64,000 nucleotides of DNA, from positions 62,001 to 126,000 of the forward strand of contig NZ_CP036271.1 of the NCBI RefSeq assembly GCF_007745175.1, given 5' to 3'. This document shows, piece after piece, positions 8,838 to 17,306 of this stretch (the first letter of the stretch is position 1; every line of letters starts with the position of its first letter). This stretch comes from Caulifigura coniformis (lineage in GTDB: Bacteria; Planctomycetota; Planctomycetia; Planctomycetales; Planctomycetaceae). The position numbers and the translations under genes are program-made. Below the pieces are notes generated by a model that worked only from the letters and a program-made list of their open reading frames with translations, did not search any database and had not been told where the DNA came from.

Positions 8838-9453
8838 GAGTGCGTTCCCAAGCTGGAGCTTGGGAACGAGAGGGCGAGTACATCCACAACAACCCATTGA
8901 AGCGAGGTTATGTCGATGATCCGGTCTCATGGCGGTACTCCAGCGCCGGAAACTATGCAAAGAGGCCGGGGCTGATCGATGTGTTGACGGAGTGGTCGTC
9001 GACGAATCGCGAAGCAGAGCTTCGATGAGAGTGCGTTCCCAAGCAGGAGCTTGGGAACGAGATGGCGAGTACATCCACAACAACCCATTGAAGCGAGAGT
9101 ATGTCGATGATCCGGTCTCATGGCGGTACTCCAGCGCCGGAAACTATGCAAAGAGGCCGGGACTGATCGATGTGTTGACAGAATGGTCGTCGACGAATCG
9201 CGAAGCAGAGCTTCGATGAGAGTGCGTTCCCACAGAAGATCGAATACATCCACAACAACCCATTGAAGCGAGGGTATGTCGATGATCCGGTCTCATGGCG
9301 GTATTCCAGCGCCGGAAACTATGCAAAGAGGCCGGGGCTGATCGATGTGTTGATGGAGTGGTCGTCGACGAATCGCGAAGCAGAGCTTCGATGAGAGTGC
9401 GTTCCCAAGCAGGAGCTTGGGAACGAGATGGCGAGCTGGAGCTTGGGAACGAG
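8686..9453. repeat. Tandem amplification of the RAYT 3' end plus REP
   Basis: Four head-to-tail copies of a unit made of the last ~150 bases of the RAYT gene (from GA[A/G]TACATCCACAAC to the stop) and the REP hairpins. Unit starts are at 8686 (inside the real gene), 8876, 9067 and 9242, giving periods of 190, 191 and 175. The first two junctions contain a full 11-bp REP palindrome. The third is broken within the palindrome and resumes with bases (CAGAAGATCGAATAC) that precede the unit in the intact gene, so a different recombination point was used. After the fourth copy there is one complete palindrome (9400-9425) and a half palindrome (9434-9453). Because the period is not a multiple of three, copies 2-4 are not a continuation of the reading frame; they look like pseudogene fragments. 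Confidence 0.9.
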
Positions 9454-9495
9454 AGGGGGCGGGGGGCGGTTGCTGGTGGCGGATGCGCCTCTCCA

Positions 9496-9921
9496 TCACG
9501 GGCGTTTGCTCAGTGCGTCCACCCGTTCGGAGAGCCGCTGGACCTGCAGTGAGAGTTCCATCATCGTCGCATCGTGCAGATCGTGGCGCGCCCAGACGTA
9601 CCCGAAGCCGCGAAACGTGAAGAGGCCCACGCAGCCGGCAACGACAACGACAGCGCCGGCAATCAGGATGCTGGAACTGGTGAGTGTCAGCCAGCGGATT
9701 TCCTGGCTGCTCCGGGCGGCCAACAGGACACCGGCAAACCCCAGAATCATCAATGCGATGCCGGCGACGCACACGAGCTGGGAGTAGCGGCCGCGCTGCT
9801 TCATGCTTGTGACCTTCTGTTCCAGGGCCGTGTGCAGCTCGGACATTCGTTGCTCGCTCGGCGGATCGTCGCTGGCAACCAGCTTGTGAATCAGGTCTCG
9901 GACATTGTCATTGGCAGTCAT
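9496..9921 (-). CDS. Two-helix membrane protein coupled to ECF sigma factor
   Basis: 141 residues. A charged N-terminal segment (1-45) with a putative helix is followed by two transmembrane helices, LVCVAGIALMILGFAGVLLA and SSSILIAGAVVVVAGCVGLF, and a C-terminal amphipathic helix (MELSLQVQRLSERVDALSKR) with heptad leucines. Its start overlaps the end of the ECF sigma gene by 14 bases, so it is translationally coupled, which is the usual place for an anti-sigma factor. There is no H-x3-C-x2-C zinc site, so if it is an anti-sigma factor it is of a non-zinc type. That role is inferred from position only. Confidence 0.75.
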   Translation of the reverse strand: MTANDNVRDLIHKLVASDDPPSEQRMSELHTALEQKVTSMKQRGRYSQLVCVAGIALMILGFAGVLLAARSSQEIRWLTLTSSSILIAGAVVVVAGCVGLFTFRGFGYVWARHDLHDATMMELSLQVQRLSERVDALSKRP

Positions 9922-10480
9922 TGTGTTGTTCCGCGATCAGGGTCAGGATTTCTTGGCTCGCGTAATGCAGTCGGGATTTCACGGTTCCGTTCGGGCAGTT
10001 CGTGGCGGTCGCGATTTCGGCGATCGTCATGCCTTCCAGAAAACGGAGGGTGAGCACCTCGCGGTGCTCGGGTGAGAGGCGCGCCAGCGCGAAGTGCACC
10101 AGTTCGGCTGCCTCGAGCAGCGCGCTGACCCCGTCGGTGGTGTTCGTTGAAGCGACCGGTCGCTGCTGCTCGGCCCGATGGCGGCGCGATTCTCTGCGGA
10201 TCGCATCCACGATCTTTCCATGTGCAATGCGATAGAGCCATGCTCGAAATGCTCCCGGGGAACGGAGCGACAACCGCATTTTCCACGCCATGAGCCAGAC
10301 GTCCTGGAGTGCGTCCAGCGCTCGCTCGGGGTCGCGTTCGAACCGGCGAATGAAATACAGCAGCCGCTCCTCGTAGAGCCGGACGAGGGCCAGAAACGCA
10401 TCCGAACTTCCTCGCTGAAACTGCCGGATCAGAATCCGCTCGCGAAGCCGCTCGACCAGTGTCGGCTCTGTTTTCTTCAC
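9908..10480 (-). CDS. ECF RNA polymerase sigma factor
   Basis: About 190 residues. The sigma-2 region has ERALDALQDVWLMAWKM (core binding and -10 recognition). The C-terminal sigma-4 region has LSPEHREVLTLRFLEGM, then a helix-turn-helix (IAEIATATNCPNGTVKSRL) for the -35 element. The start is uncertain: I use GTG with its first base at 10480 because the following residues (KKTEPTLVERLRERI) begin the conserved fold and a GAAGGGATC site lies 12 bases upstream; an ATG further upstream (10585) would add 35 atypical residues. It forms an operon with the overlapping membrane protein at 9496-9921. Confidence 0.88.
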   Translation of the reverse strand: MKKTEPTLVERLRERILIRQFQRGSSDAFLALVRLYEERLLYFIRRFERDPERALDALQDVWLMAWKMRLSLRSPGAFRAWLYRIAHGKIVDAIRRESRRHRAEQQRPVASTNTTDGVSALLEAAELVHFALARLSPEHREVLTLRFLEGMTIAEIATATNCPNGTVKSRLHYASQEILTLIAEQHNDCQ

Positions 10481-10794
10481 GTGATTCGCACCGATCCCTT
10501 CGAGCACAAGCGGAATCCGGAAGACGTTTCGATGAACCGGAGTGCTTCGCCAATCAGAGTCGCTGACGGGAGAGCAATGGTTCAACGACAGTTGCGGAAT
10601 TCATGAAGTCTCTGGCGAAGCCCTGATCCTGCCTGGCGGAATGCGTCGTTCCAACCGCGCCCGCGGTCAGCATGGAGCAGGATCGTACGCGAATCGGCCC
10701 AGGTTGATCGACGCGGCGACGGACGGATCAGCGGGGAAGCCGAGCCTCGGCGAGAGCGCCCTCGCCGGCGGGAGCCCGAGAACGGAAAGCCCTG
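10481..10794. other. Intergenic region, 314 bp
   Basis: Between the glycosyltransferase gene on the left and the sigma-factor gene on the right, both on the minus strand. The right part presumably carries the sigma-factor promoter or an N-terminal extension. I see no RNA gene, repeat or strong terminator. Confidence 0.4.
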
Positions 10795-11571
10795 CTATCG
10801 CGGGCCGCGGGGAACCAGGCGTGAGAGGCCGAGCCGGAACATCACGGCCAGGGCCGCGAACATTTCCTTGAGGTTGATCTTCGTCCGTCCGAAACGCCGT
10901 TCTTCGAACGTGATGGGGACTTCGACGAACCGGGCCCCGAGTCGCTTCAGGCGGTAAAGAACCTCCTCCTGAAACGCGTAGCCCTTTGCGAGGAATCGTG
11001 CATCGACCAGCTGCGACGCGAGAGTCATCTGGTAGCAGCGAAACGCGCCGCTGTTGTCCTGCGTCTTCAGGCCCAGGCAGGTGCGTGCCAGGGCGTTGAT
11101 GCCCCAGCTCATCAAGCGCCGACGGAAGGGCCAGTCGGGAATCTTGCCGCCGGGGACATACCGGGAGCCGATCACGACATCCGCGTTCTCAGTCGCCGCG
11201 AGGATCGCTGGAATGAACCGGGGCGGGTGCGAGCAGTCGGCGTCGAGGTTGAGCAGCCAGTCGTAGCCGCGATCCCGCGCGAAGCGGAAGGCCTCGATCG
11301 TCGCCGTTCCCAGCCCCAGTTTTCCTGCCCGGCTGACGAGATGGATCTGCGGATCGCGAGCCGCGAACTCCCGGACCAGTTCACCGGTCCCATCGGGCGA
11401 GTTGTCATCGATGACGACGATGTCGGCCGCCGGAACGACGCGTCGGATCTCCGGAATCAGCTCCACGAGGTTGTCGTGCTCGTTGTAGGCACACAGCGAC
11501 ACGACGACCCGGCCGGGACTTCCCGTCTGCTCATGCCCGCGTGGAGCCTGTTCGGCCGATGAACCCTCCAC
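10795..11571 (-). CDS. GT2 glycosyltransferase, DPM1-like
   Basis: 258 residues, family 2 glycosyltransferase of the dolichol/polyprenol-phosphate mannose synthase type. Seen: VSLCAYNEHDNL nucleotide-binding start, VIDDNSPDGTG, the metal-binding DxD as LNLDADCSHPP, IGSRYVPGG, and the DNSGAFRCY / YAFQEEVLYR acceptor region. It ends just after the catalytic domain and has no C-terminal membrane segment, as in the stand-alone DPM1 form. It likely moves a hexose from a nucleotide sugar to a polyprenyl phosphate at the cytoplasmic membrane face; the sugar cannot be told. The start appears to be GTG at 11571, only six bases after the stop of the upstream gene at 11578, so the two are one operon. 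Confidence 0.88.
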   Translation of the reverse strand: MEGSSAEQAPRGHEQTGSPGRVVVSLCAYNEHDNLVELIPEIRRVVPAADIVVIDDNSPDGTGELVREFAARDPQIHLVSRAGKLGLGTATIEAFRFARDRGYDWLLNLDADCSHPPRFIPAILAATENADVVIGSRYVPGGKIPDWPFRRRLMSWGINALARTCLGLKTQDNSGAFRCYQMTLASQLVDARFLAKGYAFQEEVLYRLKRLGARFVEVPITFEERRFGRTKINLKEMFAALAVMFRLGLSRLVPRGPR

Positions 11572-11577
11572 GCTGAA

Positions 11578-12507
11578 TCAACCCGTGACCTTGTTCTTCC
11601 GATCGCGCCAGGCGCTCGGGAACTCTTTGACGTGCTTGTTCAGGAAGTTCCGGATCGGAACCTCCACCTGGTCGGGCACTTTCCCGATCAATCCCAACTC
11701 ACGGTCCCGGAGGGCCGGCGATAGTTTATAGACCCGCTTTTCGTCTTTCCGCTGGGCCTTTTCCATCAGTTCAAAGACCTTCTCCGACTGCCCCTTGTCG
11801 GCCGTGTCCTGGGCGCCGACGACCACGAGCATGGCGATGCCCGCGTTCGGCGACTTGATCAGGCTCATGGCTCGATTCGAGTTGAGACGCCCGGCCGACA
11901 TTTCCGGCGACAGGAGCACGAGCGCCCGCACGTCCTGGCCGCGAGGGGTGCGGTTCGCCAGGACCGGGGCATCGTCGTAGGGGGGAACCGTCAGGTCGGC
12001 CGCGGCGAAGTTGATGGCGACGGCCGCCGTTGGACCGGCGGCGACGATCGCCATCTTGTTCATATTGAGATCCTTCTCCTGGTGCCGTTCGAAGATGAAC
12101 TGCTTGACGGCGAACATGTCGCTGGCGGCCATCTTTTCGTAGTCATCGGGTCGCAGCTTGGCGATGTCGCCGGGGGACTTGCTGTCTCCGAACTTGCGGA
12201 GGTCGACGGTGATGACGGCATAGCCGTCGGCCTGGAGCGTTTCCGCGAAGTTCGCAGTTTCGCCGCGACCCGGGGCGGCCTTGTCCCAGAGGATGCGGCC
12301 CTTGTCGCTGCCATGCAGCAGGACGACGACGGGCGCGTTTTCGCGATCGCCGCTGGAGGCCTTGGCCGAGACGGGGTAGTAGGTGATCGTGAGGGGATGC
12401 CCGTCAACGGAGCGGATCGATTCGATCCGGCTGTCGGCGGAGGTGACGGTCGTCGCAAGCAGCAGCGCACACGCCGCGAAGGACGAGCGGGCGATGAACA
12501 GGGGCAT
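11578..12507 (-). CDS. Exported alpha/beta-hydrolase-like protein without obvious nucleophile
   Basis: 309 residues from ATG 12507, where a clear signal peptide begins (MPLFIARSSFAACALLLATT, cleavage near SAD). The frame stays open far upstream, but that part is antisense to another gene and looks spurious. The fold is alpha/beta hydrolase: PVVVLLHGSDKG gives the oxyanion-hole strand, then YAVITVDLRKFGDS, and AMLVVVGAQDTAD the acid strand. At the nucleophile elbow, where G-x-S-x-G is expected, the sequence reads IVAAGPTAAVAIN with no serine. It may be a binding or structural protein and not a hydrolase, or use a different residue. It is transcribed into the glycosyltransferase gene. Confidence 0.75.
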   Translation of the reverse strand: MPLFIARSSFAACALLLATTVTSADSRIESIRSVDGHPLTITYYPVSAKASSGDRENAPVVVLLHGSDKGRILWDKAAPGRGETANFAETLQADGYAVITVDLRKFGDSKSPGDIAKLRPDDYEKMAASDMFAVKQFIFERHQEKDLNMNKMAIVAAGPTAAVAINFAAADLTVPPYDDAPVLANRTPRGQDVRALVLLSPEMSAGRLNSNRAMSLIKSPNAGIAMLVVVGAQDTADKGQSEKVFELMEKAQRKDEKRVYKLSPALRDRELGLIGKVPDQVEVPIRNFLNKHVKEFPSAWRDRKNKVTG

Positions 12508-12834
12508 GGGGACAGCCTCGTCAGGGTGCGATGGCGGGGCGCAAGAATCCGTTCCGGGCGGCACACCGTATTTCAATGTGTCACTTGGCAATCTACGGGG
12601 GTCCCTGCAGGTAATCAATTGCCGTCCTGCGCCGGCGGGGCATTCAGAAGGGAGTTCGCTGCATAAACTGCACAGGCCGGCAGGTCTCCGCGGTCGCCGG
12701 GCGGCGAATTCCCCCTGTTCTCTCCAGTTTGGCGCTCGCGGGGCGGGGCCGATTGACGTAATCGTTCGCGGCGGAACCATTTCCAACCGCGAGACAGCCC
12801 GGATTCCTCCCCGTTTTTCTTCCTGCGGACTTTC
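12508..12834. other. Divergent intergenic region, 327 bp
   Basis: Between the exported hydrolase-like gene (minus) and the zinc-ribbon membrane protein (plus); it must hold both promoters. I see no palindrome, RNA gene or convincing short gene. Confidence 0.4.
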
Positions 12835-14058
12835 ATGTCGGACAAGCCGGTCGTCACTGTCGTCTGCAAGGTGTGTGACACACGCCTCGATGAAACGGCG
12901 TTCGACCAGCCCCACGAGACGCACTGCCCGATCTGCCATTCTCCGGTCCTCGTCCCGGCCGCGGGGCAGGCGGTGACGAAGGCCCCGCAGTTCAAGAGCG
13001 ACCCGAACCTGGAGGGCTACGCCGTGCTGCCGCTGGATGGCCCGGACGCGGAGCGGCGTGCGAAGAAGGCCCAGGACGTGATCCTGGTCGTCTGTCCGAT
13101 TTGCCGGGCGAGGCTCCACTCCGCGCCGAAGAAAGAGGCCTACCACATCAAGTGCCACGACTGCCACGAGCTGGTTCGTGTGCCGTCCCGGGCCGAGCAT
13201 CGCGAGAAACAGAAACGCGAGGCGATTCCGGACAAGTTCGACGCGATCGAGCCCGTGCCGGTCGGCGAGGTCGCGCGGTCCGACCGCTTCTATTCCGCGT
13301 GGTATCTGCAGGCGCAGAGCGAGATCCGCCGCGAGCCCGATCCGACGCCGCCGGCCAACCTGTATTTCTCCGGCACGTTCACGTTTCCCTGGGAACGCGA
13401 CATCGCGCCGAAGTGGGTTTTCCTGTCGCTCGGCACGACGTTCTTTGCCCTGCTGGTGGTCTTGCTGGTCTCGCTCCTCGGGGGCGCTGGAGGCCCGACG
13501 GGGCTGGTGATGGGCTTTTTCGCGCTGCCGCTGATCTGGATCGGCATCTGGACCGCATCGTACGCCGCCTCCGTCTGCATGGCGGTGATCACGGATACCG
13601 CGAACGGCAACCAGAAGGTCGTCAACTGGGCCGACCAGAACTGGCGCGACTGGATCATGACGATGGCGTATGTCCAATACTTGATTGCTGTTGCGGCGCT
13701 GGCGGGGTATGTGACGGCCCGTCTGCTCGACCTGGCGGCCGTTCCGGACCGCTGGCCCGCTTTTCTCGTTGCGATCGTGGCGTTTCCGTACGTGCTCCTT
13801 TCGGCCCTGGAAACGGGAGGGGGCCTCAACTTCATCTCCCCCAACGTGACGCTCAGTCTCGTCCGGAAGCCGCTTCCGTGGCTGGGTTATTACGTCGTTT
13901 CGGGGGTGGTGACGGCTTCGATTGCCGGTGCGATCTGGGGTCTGGCGCGGGTGTCGCCGTTACTGGCCGGCGGGCTCGGGGGGATGCTGTTGGCCGCCTG
14001 GATGTTGATCGAGGCCCGGCTCACGGGGCGGCTCGCGTGGGCGATCAGCCGGGAATAG
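12835..14058 (+). CDS. Double zinc-ribbon polytopic membrane protein
   Basis: 407 residues. The N-terminal cytosolic part has two CxxC-x16-CxxC zinc ribbons: Cys11/14/31/34 and Cys87/90/107/110. A charged linker follows, then about six transmembrane helices from residue 200 on (WVFLSLGTTFFALLVVLLV, LVMGFFALPLIWIGIWTA and others). The membrane half resembles planctomycete DUF4013-like or unnamed membrane proteins; no catalytic motif is visible. Function unknown. The start is the ATG at 12835 directly after an AT-richer stretch. It is followed by the DUF2752 gene on the same strand. Confidence 0.82.
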   Translation: MSDKPVVTVVCKVCDTRLDETAFDQPHETHCPICHSPVLVPAAGQAVTKAPQFKSDPNLEGYAVLPLDGPDAERRAKKAQDVILVVCPICRARLHSAPKKEAYHIKCHDCHELVRVPSRAEHREKQKREAIPDKFDAIEPVPVGEVARSDRFYSAWYLQAQSEIRREPDPTPPANLYFSGTFTFPWERDIAPKWVFLSLGTTFFALLVVLLVSLLGGAGGPTGLVMGFFALPLIWIGIWTASYAASVCMAVITDTANGNQKVVNWADQNWRDWIMTMAYVQYLIAVAALAGYVTARLLDLAAVPDRWPAFLVAIVAFPYVLLSALETGGGLNFISPNVTLSLVRKPLPWLGYYVVSGVVTASIAGAIWGLARVSPLLAGGLGGMLLAAWMLIEARLTGRLAWAISRE

Positions 14059-14189
14059 GCCGGGGGCACTCCCCGGACACGAGGTGACCGGCCTGGAGCG
14101 GCAGAAACTGCGCAGGGGGGCCCCTTTCGGTACACTCCCCGTTGGTCCTTGAGGGCATTCTGCCTTACGACACCGCTTTCCGTCCAAAA

Positions 14190-14648
14190 ATGTCCCTGTT
14201 CGCCCTGTCCGGACACCCGCTGACCCCCTGGGGAAGGCTTGCGTGTCTCTGCCTGGCGAGCCTGCTTGGCGGCCTGCTGTTCCTCGCGACTTCGGTTCAT
14301 CCCGATCCGCGGGGGTATGGCACTCACGAGCAGCTGGGACTGACTCCCTGCGCCTTTCGTGTCGTGTTGAAGATTCCCTGTCCCACCTGCGGAGGAACGA
14401 CCAGCTTCGCCCATTTCGTCCGAGGCCAGTGGCGAGACGCCTTTCACGCCAATTCCGCGGCGTTCGTTTTCGCCCTGCTGTCCTCGATGATGACTCCCTG
14501 GCTGCTGCTGTCCGCCGCGACGGGCAGGCTCCTCGGGGTCGTCCGGGCCGACTGGGCGTTCATCACGGTTGTGGCCGTCCTGGCTTCGCTGGCCTTTTCC
14601 AGCTGGCTGGTCCGGATCCTTCCCGCCCTGCATTCCGTCACATCCTGA
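14190..14648 (+). CDS. DUF2752 membrane protein
   Basis: 152 residues from ATG 14190 (a TTG at 14142 would add 16 residues). A hydrophobic N-terminus is followed by CAFRVVLKIPCPTCGGTTSFAHFVRGQW: the CPTCGGT motif is the hallmark of DUF2752, a small membrane family of unknown function common in planctomycetes and Bacteroidetes. Two further membrane helices follow. The cysteine pair may bind metal or be redox active; that is inference. It lies between the zinc-ribbon membrane protein and two lipoprotein genes on the same strand. Confidence 0.88.
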   Translation: MSLFALSGHPLTPWGRLACLCLASLLGGLLFLATSVHPDPRGYGTHEQLGLTPCAFRVVLKIPCPTCGGTTSFAHFVRGQWRDAFHANSAAFVFALLSSMMTPWLLLSAATGRLLGVVRADWAFITVVAVLASLAFSSWLVRILPALHSVTS

Positions 14649-14722
14649 CTCGATCGAGACGCCTTCACCGATTCCCGCCCGAGGCCGCCGCGCCCCTTTC
14701 ACGGAAAGATCGGACACCAGAC

Positions 14723-15445
14723 ATGTCCGCGCCGAACACCTCCTCTTCCCTGTCGCCCGATCGCTCACGCCCGCCGGCGCCCGCTGCGCCGTCGCGGCGG
14801 ATGTTCCTGATGGCCCTTGCGGCGGGAACGACCTCCGCGGGGTGCATCAACTTCGGCTCGATCATGAGCAAGATGATCCTGGGCGATCCCCATGTGGAAT
14901 CGGCCTTCCGCATCCGGACCGGGGTGAAGCTGTCCGACAAGAACACGATCATCATCTTCGCCTCGGCCCCGGTCACGGTGATGGATGAGAACGGCTCATT
15001 GACCTACGACGTCGTCGAGCAGATGTCGCGACGGTTCGGCCTGCGGAAGATCAACGTCGTCAATCCGAACGACGTCTCCCGCGTGATGGACCGCAAGGCG
15101 GGCAGCACCGACCCGCTCATGCTGGCCCGCGAGTTCCCGCAATCAGACTACCTGATCCACATCAAGTTCAGCGGCTACGGGATCAAGGAGCCGAACAGTC
15201 CCAACCTGTACCGCGGATACGCCGCCGGGATGGCCTATGCCTGGTCGGCCCGCGGAGGCGGCGAAGAGGGGGGGACACGGCACGTGGTGCAGATCTTCGA
15301 GAAGGAGTTTCAGATCGAGCATCCGAAACATCCCGTCTCCCGCGATTCGATGTCGATCAACGCGTTCGAAAAGCAGTTCGTCGACGAGATCAGCAAGAAG
15401 CTGGGCAACCTGTTCTACGACCACGCGACAAGCGAAATCCTGTAG
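14723..15445 (+). CDS. Predicted lipoprotein, paralog of the next gene
   Basis: 240 residues. A Pro/Ser-rich N-terminus precedes a hydrophobic segment with the lipobox TSAGC (Cys41); RRMFLMALAAG resembles a Tat-like leader, so Tat export of a lipoprotein is possible. The mature part has IIIFASAPVTVMDENG, DYLIHIKFSGYGI, NLYRGYAAGMAYAW and a C-terminal EISKKLGNLFYDHATSEIL. These blocks line up in order with the gene at 15527 (DYVIEIELESF, SLYRGKTVGF, RLSEKIGFMFYEHYSGDMI), so the two arose by duplication. Family not recognised. It may represent outer-membrane or stress-related lipoproteins; this is a guess. Confidence 0.8.
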   Translation: MSAPNTSSSLSPDRSRPPAPAAPSRRMFLMALAAGTTSAGCINFGSIMSKMILGDPHVESAFRIRTGVKLSDKNTIIIFASAPVTVMDENGSLTYDVVEQMSRRFGLRKINVVNPNDVSRVMDRKAGSTDPLMLAREFPQSDYLIHIKFSGYGIKEPNSPNLYRGYAAGMAYAWSARGGGEEGGTRHVVQIFEKEFQIEHPKHPVSRDSMSINAFEKQFVDEISKKLGNLFYDHATSEIL

Positions 15446-15526
15446 TGAAGTGTGTGGACGGCCCGGGCTGAGATTCCTGGGCCTGCCTCCGATGAGTCAC
15501 TGACGACTGGAACAAGGACGTTCCCC

Positions 15527-16216
15527 ATGACTGCCTCCGCCGAATCCACCATCCGCCGCCCCAGCCTCCGCCGGGCGATTGGCGTCGTCGTCGGCATCGC
15601 GCTGGCCCTGTCGACCAGCGGCTGCGCCCAGTTCGTCCTCCTCGGCCTCTTGCTCGGCGGCCCCCCGTCGATCGAGCCTGATTTCGATGCCGAGACCGGC
15701 CTGTCGATGGCCAAGAAGGACGTGAAGGTGGTCGTCGTCTGCTACGCGCCGCTCGAACTCCGATACAACTTCCCCTCCATCGACAAGGAAGTCGCGGCCC
15801 AGGTCTCCTACCGGCTCTTCGAACACAAGATCGTGCCGATCGAGCCCGACTACGTCCGCGCCTGGGTCGATCAGCATCCCGACTGGGAAATGGCCTCCGA
15901 AATCGGCAAGGCGTTCGACGCCGACTACGTCATCGAGATCGAGCTGGAATCGTTCAGCCTCTACGAAGAGGGAACCACGACGAGCCTGTACCGCGGCAAG
16001 ACGGTCGGCTTCGTCCACGTCAGCGATATGAAGGACGACGGCGAACGGATCTTCTCGAAAGACCTCGACTTCGCCTTCCCGACCCGCGTCCCGCGCTCGG
16101 CCTACGACCAGTCGCTCGTCTCGTTCAAGCGAGAATACCTCTCCCGCCTCAGCGAGAAGATCGGCTTCATGTTCTACGAGCACTACTCCGGCGACATGAT
16201 CGGGTGGGCGAATTAG
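15527..16216 (+). CDS. Predicted lipoprotein, paralog of the previous gene
   Basis: 229 residues from ATG 15527. The N-terminus is basic, then hydrophobic, ending in LSTSGC (Cys33) followed by a second hydrophobic stretch FVLLGLLLGG. It shares the order of conserved blocks with the protein at 14723: a beta strand with VVVCYAPLELRYNFPSIDKE, SYRLFEHKIVPIEPDYVRAWVD, DADYVIEIELESF, TTTSLYRGKTVGF and a C-terminal LSEKIGFMFYEHYSGDMI. The pair is probably co-transcribed (81-base gap). No function is recognised. Confidence 0.8.
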   Translation: MTASAESTIRRPSLRRAIGVVVGIALALSTSGCAQFVLLGLLLGGPPSIEPDFDAETGLSMAKKDVKVVVVCYAPLELRYNFPSIDKEVAAQVSYRLFEHKIVPIEPDYVRAWVDQHPDWEMASEIGKAFDADYVIEIELESFSLYEEGTTTSLYRGKTVGFVHVSDMKDDGERIFSKDLDFAFPTRVPRSAYDQSLVSFKREYLSRLSEKIGFMFYEHYSGDMIGWAN

Positions 16217-16250
16217 GCCGAGTCCGCTGGAATGGACGGGCTCTGTTTCG

Positions 16251-17132
16251 TCAGTCGTTCGCGACCACCGTCAGGAGTGCTTCCGCAGCCAGTTTTCCGA
16301 GTGAATTGGATGCGAGAGGACTGTCACCGGTGATCAGCTGGCGATCGACATGACATTTCCCCGTGATGTCCTCGTTCAGAATTTCCACACCGAGCGACTT
16401 CAGTTGCTCGGCGACGAACCAGGGCATCGGGCCGGGCATATATCCGATCTCCGGATTCTTCCTGTCGAGCTCGTCAGGAAAGACGCAGGCTTTGTATCCC
16501 TTCAGGGGGAACTTCTTCGCATGATTGCCGAGGGCCAGGGAAAGCAGGCAAGCAGGTCCGTGGCAGAGCGTCACGATGTGTCGATCGTTGTCGAGCATCG
16601 ACTGAAGCACCAGTCTGACCTCGTCGCTGTGGGGTATGCCCGAGAGCGCGCCGTGGCCTCCGGGAATGAAGACCGCGAGATACGGTGAGTCCCCTTGGAA
16701 GTTGTCCCGGATGATGTCGGACAACTTCGCCGGCTGCTTCAACTGAGGCAGATACTTTTGATAGACGGATTGAACCGCCTCGTCGTCCTTGGGCATTGCC
16801 CACAGTTCAAGCTTGACCGGATTGCCCGAGAGGGTGGCAACATCAATCGCAAACCCGGCCTGGTCGATGTGGTGCATCGGCAGCAGCATTTCCACCGGAT
16901 GATTTCCGGTTGAGAACATGGCGCCGTTCTTCATCAGGAGATAACGCTCGTCGGTGGCGATCATCAGCACCTTCCACTTGCCGCTCTCGTACGGCTTTCT
17001 GGAAGTCACTCCGTCGAAGTCGGTTTTCGACGAGGTATATTGCTGCAGCGAATACGGAGACGGGAAGAACGCATTGTCTTCAGCGGGATCGGGAGTCGGC
17101 CTCCGATCAGCGGCGACGTTCGTGGTGCTCAT
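16251..17132 (-). CDS. hchA: Hsp31-type chaperone / deglycase (HchA)
   Basis: 293 residues, close to E. coli Hsp31 (about 283). It belongs to the DJ-1/PfpI superfamily. Diagnostic blocks: [37 protein letters not shown] and the nucleophile elbow [15 protein letters not shown] with the catalytic cysteine. Known activities of the family are a holding chaperone and glyoxalase/deglycase against methylglyoxal adducts. I chose ATG 17132 ([11 protein letters not shown]); a longer frame upstream has no family counterpart. It is a single gene, convergent with the lipoprotein genes on the left. Confidence 0.92.
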   Translation of the reverse strand: MSTTNVAADRRPTPDPAEDNAFFPSPYSLQQYTSSKTDFDGVTSRKPYESGKWKVLMIATDERYLLMKNGAMFSTGNHPVEMLLPMHHIDQAGFAIDVATLSGNPVKLELWAMPKDDEAVQSVYQKYLPQLKQPAKLSDIIRDNFQGDSPYLAVFIPGGHGALSGIPHSDEVRLVLQSMLDNDRHIVTLCHGPACLLSLALGNHAKKFPLKGYKACVFPDELDRKNPEIGYMPGPMPWFVAEQLKSLGVEILNEDITGKCHVDRQLITGDSPLASNSLGKLAAEALLTVVAND

Positions 17133-17306
17133 GGATGTTTTCCCAGGGGGAAGTCGACGTTTTCGCTCACTCTGGCCGGCTCTGCCCCCTGCAGAGGGCA
17201 ATTGACTGACGACGGAAGGACGGGCATCCGTGGGTCTATCGTTGTCGATTTCGACTAGCGACGATTCTCCTCGGCAACGACGAGTGGTCAAGGACGAGGT
17301 ATGAAA

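Noticed and set aside
8686-9453. CRISPR array
   Set aside because: The repeats are ~190 bases with no spacers and contain RAYT coding sequence and REP hairpins; no cas genes.
12508-13677. N-terminal extension of the hydrolase-like gene up to 13677
   Set aside because: The extension is antisense to the zinc-ribbon membrane protein, and a signal peptide begins at 12507.
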